From contig JAKSYS010000804.1 of the NCBI GenBank assembly GCA_022925895.1, forward strand, positions 1 through 24,152: a stretch of 24,152 nt of DNA. The letters are read 5' to 3'. The notes under the pieces are model-generated. The model was given only the letters and a program-made list of their open reading frames with translations. It searched no databases and was not told where the DNA came from. The position numbers were made by a program, and so were the translations under genes. Positions 19,145 through 24,152 of the stretch are shown piece after piece (position 1 is the stretch's first letter; each line of letters begins with the position of its first letter). Source of the DNA: Fragilaria crotonensis. Taxonomy: Eukaryota > Bacillariophyta > Fragilariophyceae > Fragilariales > Fragilariaceae.

Positions 19145-20804
19145 TTAGTACTCCTCATCGAATTCATCTTCCAATTCCTGTGCCTTCTCCTCGTCTGTTT
19201 TCTCGTCACCCGGCTTCGCGCGATTTCCGCGACTTGCCTCCAACTGCTTTTTGTAGGCATCCGGTGGATAACGCATTCCACGCACGGCATCATTGTGCGT
19301 GGTCAGACAGTACGCAATACGTCGATGGAACGCCTCGGCCGGTTCCTTCGTGGCGTACACGTCAACCAAATCATGGCTTTGCACATAGCCCTCCTCGTGG
19401 AAAATGGTGGCCTCCAACACACCGTCGCGAACTGCCTTTGCCACTACAAATTGCGCAGACGCGGCGCTTGGCAATCCCAAGCGATCTGCAATATCTTGGA
19501 GCGAGATACGACTGTAACTGACGTGGAGCTTTCTCAATCCCGCCTTGATGACCTGATGAGCTAATCGAGAAATCAAAGTGTAGGTCTTGTCCTCTCGGAG
19601 TCGAGCCGCGTGATCCGAGACGGTCTTGTTGAAAACGGACAAATCGCCGCGACGGACAGCCTGTGTGATTGCCATGTAAGGCGCCAACTCCGTCTTCATA
19701 CCAGGAGTGAGGAAGACGAGACGATCTGGGATCTCTCCCATCAAGAGCTGTACAACAACCAAGAGTCGCTGGGCGGATATGCGAAATCCGAGACCAGTAA
19801 TGGTCGGAGCTTTGCGAAGGCACTGACTTAAGTTAGAAAAAGCTGAGGTGTACTCTAAACGCAAGGCCTGGATTCGGCCACTGTAATAAAGATAGCGACA
19901 CAATTGGTTGTTTGAGGCAGCATCTGGGAAGGTTGAGTTGGTCAAGAGCTTGTTTGCTTGCTCAACTGTTGATAAGCCAAGAGTGCTGGGGGTTGAGCAC
20001 AAATTCGGAAAACTGCTTTCAACAATTCAATAGGACAAAGTTCTTACCCTGAGACGCGTGCCAAAGATCGCGGAGCATAAGATTGAGAAGAGTTGCCTGT
20101 GAGTCGACATCGCGGCGAAGGCTCGCCATCCCATGTGACTTGATCATTTCTTGGCGTAAGGTTGCAGCTACCTGAGGATCCTGAGACAGCGACTCCGCCA
20201 CCAAGGATTGGTATCGATACATTCTAGCAAGCAGAGGAAACAGGGAGGCCATGCCTGGTCCTGAAGTGGTGGTTACATTGGTTCCAGCGGCACTGATGTG
20301 GTTGACCAGAATAGTGATGGTCTTCCGAGAGACTTCGAAAGCTTGTGTGAACTTCTGTTCCTTCCAATAGATGCGAACCATCAAACTCAGTAGCCATGTT
20401 TCTACTTCACGTTCCGATGCTTTAGTCAAGTATTTATCATCAACCTTTCCATCTGGAGTTGTATCCATGCTTTCTCCTTCAACCACCAACAATGATTTTC
20501 CTGCAGCACTTCTCCCGTCGGAATCCAGGAGTGCACTTGCAGCAGCGGCAATAGATTCTAGTGTAGCTTGTGCGGATGCGCCAGAAGCAGTTCCTAACCA
20601 TCTCCTAACGACCTTTGCAGGGTTCGTGTAGGAGTGAAGCAGACGATTCTTGTCCGAGTCGCCTCCTCCCAACAGCCGTTCTAACCTACGCGCCGCAGCA
20701 ACAAGGGGAGGAACAGGAAGAGTCTCCGGCACTCTCTCGTCCTCTTCCTTCATAACCTCCTCCTGCTTTAAGTCTTCATCCTTCTTGGTGTCTTCTGTGC
20801 CCAT
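19145..20804 (-). CDS. RPN3: 26S proteasome regulatory subunit RPN3 (PSMD3)
   Basis: Non-ATPase subunit of the proteasome lid. Exons: 20804-20048 and 19965-19145, with an 82-nt GT-AG intron (GTAAGA donor, CAACAG acceptor) splitting a Val codon. The product is 525 residues, near the usual family length. The N-terminal half is helical with an acidic start. The join gives LWHASQ-VEQANKLL, matching the family pattern (DQADKL). Family signatures follow: RYLYYSGRI..L.LEY, LGEIPDRL, ITQAVRRGDL. The PCI domain contains SYSRISLQDIADRL, VAKAVRDGVLEA, GYVQS and AFHRRIAYCL. The tail is acidic (AQELEDEFDEEY). No frame problems. Confidence 0.97.
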
Positions 20805-21009
20805 GGTGGTTTGAGATTTGCCAAATCAGTCGAAGATTTGAAGATTGTCGATGCCAAATTCTTAATCACCGATACGTGATAAAGACAGCAAAGCTGCGAA
20901 GTCAGCTCGAGTATGTGAGAGTGTTCGTTGCACTTCGGTGTGGATCTTGGTCTGTCCGTCTGATTTTGTTAGTAATTGTGAATGTTGATCCGCGTCTACG
21001 TACTATCAC
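20805..21009. other. intergenic between RPN3 and tRNA-Leu
   Basis: A 205-bp stretch upstream of both RPN3 (-) and the tRNA (+). No gene or named motif seen. Confidence 0.4.
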
Positions 21010-21087
21010 GACGCTATGGCCGAGCGGTCTAAGGCGCAACGTTAAGGCCGTTGTCTTCGGGCGGGGGTTCGAATCCCCCTGGCGTCA
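21010..21087 (+). tRNA. tRNA-Leu (anticodon AAG)
   Basis: A class II tRNA can be folded by eye. The acceptor GACGCTA pairs with TGGCGTC, with discriminator A at 21087. The A box is TGGCCGAGCGG. The anticodon stem CAACG/CGTTG encloses the loop TTAAGGC, giving anticodon AAG (Leu, CTT codons; A34 normally becomes inosine). A variable arm is followed by a T stem GGGGG/CCCCC around TTCGAAT (B box). There is no intron and no encoded CCA. Confidence 0.96.
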
Positions 21088-21088
21088 A

Positions 21089-21095
21089 TTTTTTT
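21089..21095 (+). terminator. RNA polymerase III terminator
   Basis: Seven T directly after the tRNA discriminator base, as expected for Pol III termination. Confidence 0.85.
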
Positions 21096-21446
21096 AATCG
21101 TTCCACTTTCTTCCCGCTCCTCTCATCCAGACATCCATATCACAATTGTACTTTTATTCTGCTCCTTCACTTGTATCCATCACCTTTACTACTGGTAGTA
21201 CTCTAATCCAGACATTCCTATTACATCCAGTTTCTTAACATATCTTTCGCTTACTACCAGAGATCCAGATCCCACACTACACCCATACGGTCATCCGTCA
21301 TACCGGTACGTCGGGAATGGAGGAGTGGGTGGAATAGGCCTGAACCTATCTTGGAGTGGGTTCGAGCACACTGCTACTGTCTATCTATACCTGGTACGTT
21401 CCTTATCAGCGTCACGACCCACGCTTGTTTTACTTTCTACCCATCC
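21096..21446. other. intergenic between tRNA and REX1B gene
   Basis: About 350 bp, pyrimidine-rich on the plus strand. It contains the near-palindrome TACTACTGGTAGTACT (about 21187-21202), one mismatch away from the ACCGGT palindromes at 8503-8575. No gene supported; the open frames here have no domain features. Confidence 0.45.
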
Positions 21447-22280
21447 TTACGCTTCGTCCATCAAAGCGTACCTGAGTTCTTCCAATACTTCATTGATTTC
21501 CTCTATACATGTCGCCACACGTCGCCGGATCGATGCAACTCCATCGTTCAGAAACCTTGTGACACGCTCATCGCCATCACTTGTGTGAGCTAACTGATTC
21601 TGCTCACGAATCCTTTCCAAATGCAGGGCGGCCGTTAGATTTAGCTTTTCTCTTTCGTGGTTTTGCAGCGCTGCAACTAGTGATGAAAGATCTTTTCGTT
21701 GATGTTTGCCTTCCAAGATTCCCTTAATTGTGCTGATCGATTCGCTTAAGACCGAGAAAGAAGCCGTCGCTTTTGCACATGCGGCTGGATACAAGCTGGC
21801 GTTCGCCGTTTTCAACACAGTCTCCAGGCCTCTGTCAAATGCATGTAAGTACTCAAAAAGTCAAGGTCAAGTAACTTCCAAACACGGAACTTACTCATCG
21901 TATACCCGGTATGTTTCAACCCGACCTACTTGAGCCTCTAGTACGGCGGCTAACAGCTCCCTAATCGTCATGGTTTCCAACTTGGAAAGAATTTCAATCT
22001 TTCGTTCCTGCCGTTCTCGTTGCAGAGCCCGCCGTTGTTCCTCCATTGATTCGGCTATAGCCTTGGCTTCTTCATTGGTCTGCGTCAAATCAATATTCTG
22101 CCCCATACTCTTGCCACCCTCAGGAACGTGCTTGTGGCAACCAATGATCCCTTCATGTTGGTCGTCATGGTCGTCATGAGCATGATTATGATGAGTTCGC
22201 AACGAAAGAATGTCAAGCGCCTTGTGAATATCAATGGCCTCGTCATTGCGGTTGGTCGCTGATGGAACCTCAGACGTCAT
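21447..22280 (-). CDS. REX1B-domain protein (DNA repair REX1-B family)
   Basis: Exons: 22280-21895 and 21831-21447, with a 63-nt GT-AG intron (GTAAGT donor, GACAG acceptor). The product is 256 residues. The N-terminal third is polar and contains a His/Asp cluster (HHNHAHDDHDDQH), then a charged helix (EEQRRALQRERQERKIEIL). The REX1B-like domain spans the splice: LLAAVLEAQVGRVETYR, YDEGL, then FSVLSESISTIKGILE, and LQNHEREKLNLTAALHLERIR. The name comes from Chlamydomonas REX1, where the locus is linked to excision repair; the biochemical role is not established. The last part is helical (VATCIEEINEVLEELRYAL). The family call is from remembered motifs. Confidence 0.85.
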
Positions 22281-22682
22281 GATGAATTGCTGAGGAATGA
22301 TCTGTACAAGTGACCAGAGTGCGGGCGTTTTGTGACGATCAGTTTCGACGTTTCGACTCTCGACTCACGACTCTCGCGTTGTCCGCCAATGTCCGTCCGT
22401 CGCTATCACTTGCATGACAGTATACTGTACAGTACACAGTGCTGCATAGGTTACAGGTTTCAGGCCGTACATGAAAGTTCGATGTTAGCTATGTTCAATC
22501 TGATGAGTTGAACGATACCAGCTACTCGCCAGACTACAAGTACAATAGCGGTGTCGCGTCTTAACATACACGATCGCAACTCGCAACTAACTGGTTCTGT
22601 TATATCCTAGATCATGCATGAACTTCCTGTATCGCTGGAGTTGTGTGAAGTATGGAGCATTATGAGTCATTGGAAGGTTCTG
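22281..22682. other. intergenic, upstream of the REX1B gene
   Basis: About 400 bp between the REX1B start and the TMEM18 stop. It has short CGACTCTCGACTCACGACTCTCG-like repeats near 22343-22377 and an overlapping palindromic run, ACAGTATACTGTACAGTAC (22417-22435). Twelve bases of this run (TACAGTACACAG, 22428-22439) match the retrotransposon target in reverse complement. No gene supported. Confidence 0.45.
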
Positions 22683-23491
22683 TCAGTCTTCCTTCTTACT
22701 ACCAGTAGATTCTTTACTCTTCTGTCCCCTGCCACCTTCCTTTTTCCCTTTCTTCGCTTGCTGTTTCTTCTTTATTTCCATTTGTTTGACTTCGATCAAG
22801 AGATTCGATGCCTCCCGAAGCATTAACATTAACATCATGAACGAGTCCAACAACAACGGTCCAGAGAAAAACAGTCCGACAAAAATCCCACTGCGATCAA
22901 AATAATTCTGCGTTGCAAGCGCTTCCCAATTTCGAGCGCCATAAGCATTCATCATCTCGGCACATCGAACAAAGACTGCAACTATGAGTAATACTGCAAT
23001 CCTCGCAGTCATGGAACGGCCTTTTCTGGATGCCCAAAGGCAAAGGAAAAACATGACAACTTGAAAGGAAACTAAAGAGATGATGAAAGGTTCTCCCCAC
23101 CTGATTGCTGATCGAAAGGCGTCAAGGTGCTCCATGGTCGTTTGTGGAGAGGACTGAAATTCGAAGACGTCAAACATTTAGAAATCATGTTCATGACTTA
23201 TACACCTGAAACTTACTAGTGCACAGATTCACTCACCTGTTTGGACATGATATCTCCAAGCACACCATCTGCAATTCCCTCGAGGGGAGATCCCATCATG
23301 CCCTCGTCCATATCCATCAGGATATCGTCAGTGTCGCCAAAGGAGTCCTTTGTTGACGATTGCTCGGATGCCTCCCCTGGCAGTTTTCCAGTCATCACAA
23401 CCGACATGCCTTCCTCGAAACGCGTGGCAATCTGCTCCGCAGACTCAAGGATGTGATTCACTAGTCGTTCGAAAGTTCCCTCGGACGCCAT
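22683..23491 (-). CDS. TMEM18: TMEM18-family membrane protein
   Basis: Exons: 23491-23237 and 23153-22683, with an 83-nt GT-AG intron (GTGAGT donor, TTTCAG acceptor) at a codon boundary. The product is 241 residues. Residues 1-85 are an acidic, helical N-terminal extension with MDMDEGMMG. The TMEM18 domain follows: AIRWGEPFIISLVSF, hydrophobic spans (about residues 105-125, 130-148 and 170-195), the family string NYFDRSGIFVGLFFSGPLLL, and a Lys-rich tail (QMEIKKKQQAKKGKKEG). Animal TMEM18 is about 140 residues and sits in the nuclear envelope with a basic C-terminus; the tail here fits that plan. The long N-terminus is extra. It is divergent from RPL5. Confidence 0.93.
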
Positions 23492-23806
23492 GGTGAAGTT
23501 GACTATTGAGTAGTTGTATGATGGTGATCCGGTTCTATTACACTACCTCGGGCATTATAAGCGAAATGCGAAGACATAATTCGCGTGTATCTTCGGCGTT
23601 GTCTGCTGCTGTCGCAGTTGTTCCGTAATTCAACGGTACTGCAGTACCGGTAGATCATCTGGGAATCAGGAATCTCGCTACGGATATCCTCGTTTTACCT
23701 GTTACTTCTTACTCTTTACTGCATTCCTACTCCAAACCTTCACCTTGAGAGACAGTCAACCTGTTGGATAGACCTGCTCCCCGTATTTTAGCATCAACTC
23801 TCAACC
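23492..23806. promoter_or_regulatory. bidirectional promoter region, TMEM18/RPL5
   Basis: A 315-bp gap between two divergent starts, so it must hold both promoters. It contains the perfect 16-bp palindrome CGGTACTGCAGTACCG (23634-23649), followed by GTAG. No TATA box is obvious. Confidence 0.5.
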
Positions 23807-24152
23807 ATGGTACGCAATGTGAATGGAACGGGACGCCAAGAGCTTACCCTCAATCTGGAAAATACGACATATGTGTTAATTTCTCACCATTCATTCGGCA
23901 CTTCTATGACAGGGTGGAAAAGGAAGACAACCGGGCAGCGGCTTTGTGAAGGTCCAGAAGAATAGGGCTTACTTCAGCCGATTCCAGGTCAAGTTCCGTC
24001 GTCGTCGCGAGGGAAAGACCGACTACCGTCAGCGTAAGCGTCTTTGCGCGCAGGACAAGAACAAGTACCAGGCTCCAAAGTACCGCCTCGTAGTTCGTTT
24101 CACCAACACCAAGGTTATCTGCCAAGTTGCCTATGCCTTGATCGACGGTGAC
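23807..24152 (+). CDS. RPL5: 60S ribosomal protein L5 (uL18), 5' part
   Basis: A large-subunit protein that binds 5S rRNA. Exon 1 holds only the ATG (23807-23809). A GT-AG intron of 103 nt follows (23810-23912; GTACGC donor, TATGACAG acceptor). Exon 2 starts at 23913 with GGT and stays open to the window edge, giving 81 residues so far. The sequence [19 protein letters not shown], then RREGKTDY and RKRL, then [16 protein letters not shown] is the conserved N-terminus of eukaryotic L5. Ten residues ([10 protein letters not shown]) lie between the initiator Met and the conserved FVKVQ, more than in animal L5. An alternative donor 9 nt later (GTGAAT) would add three residues. The C-terminus is outside the window. 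Confidence 0.92.

Noticed and set aside
19371..19823. 150-codon minus-strand frame within RPN3
   Set aside because: Overlaps the PCI-domain exon in another frame; no independent support.
23904..24125. Hydrophobic minus-strand frame opposite RPL5
   Set aside because: Antisense shadow of a highly conserved ribosomal protein exon.
1..24152. CRISPR arrays, rRNA genes, prokaryotic operons
   Set aside because: No regular spaced repeats, no rRNA-like stretches, and spliced genes throughout; the window is nuclear eukaryotic DNA.

Overview
The window looks like nuclear DNA of a diatom, probably a pennate one of the Phaeodactylum type. The evidence is compact genes, short GT-AG introns (63-316 nt), an AYA|F plastid-presequence motif on a DnaG-type primase, a diatom-style heat shock factor, a CELF/Bruno-like RNA-binding protein, and standard eukaryotic genes (RPN3, REX1B, TMEM18, RPL5, tRNA-Leu). 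The organism call is inference; no species marker was tested.

Layout. Positions 1-262 are unassigned flank. Positions 284-8354 are a single non-LTR (LINE-type) retrotransposon on the minus strand, bounded by a perfect 21-bp target-site duplication (263-283 and 8355-8375). It carries ORF1 (8270-6561). A long ORF2 follows, encoding an AP-type endonuclease (EEP), reverse transcriptase, RNase H, a zinc knuckle and a C-terminal tail. ORF2 is spread over several frames between 6568 and 419. From 8376 to 8717 is a palindrome-rich intergenic stretch, followed by a small single-pass membrane protein (8718-8915, +).

From 9135 rightwards the window is dense with host genes: a three-exon HSF (10916-9135, -); a plastid-type DnaG primase (about 11524-15582, +) that is frame-broken; an unknown two-TM protein (16382-15606, -) convergent with the primase; a five-exon CELF-like protein with three RRMs (17000-18919, +); proteasome subunit RPN3 (20804-19145, -); tRNA-Leu(AAG) (21010-21087, +); a REX1B-domain protein (22280-21447, -); TMEM18 (23491-22683, -); and the 5' part of RPL5 (23807-24152, +), which runs off the right edge.

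The host genes do not form a pathway; they are a normal mix of housekeeping and regulatory genes in divergent and convergent pairs. The points most worth a second look are: the sense-strand oligo(T) end of the retrotransposon; frame breaks without nonsense codons in both the retrotransposon ORF2 and the primase; the initiator codon of RPL5 standing alone in exon 1; and recurrent AGTACT/ACCGGT palindromes in intergenic DNA. I did not find a clearly new multi-gene system.
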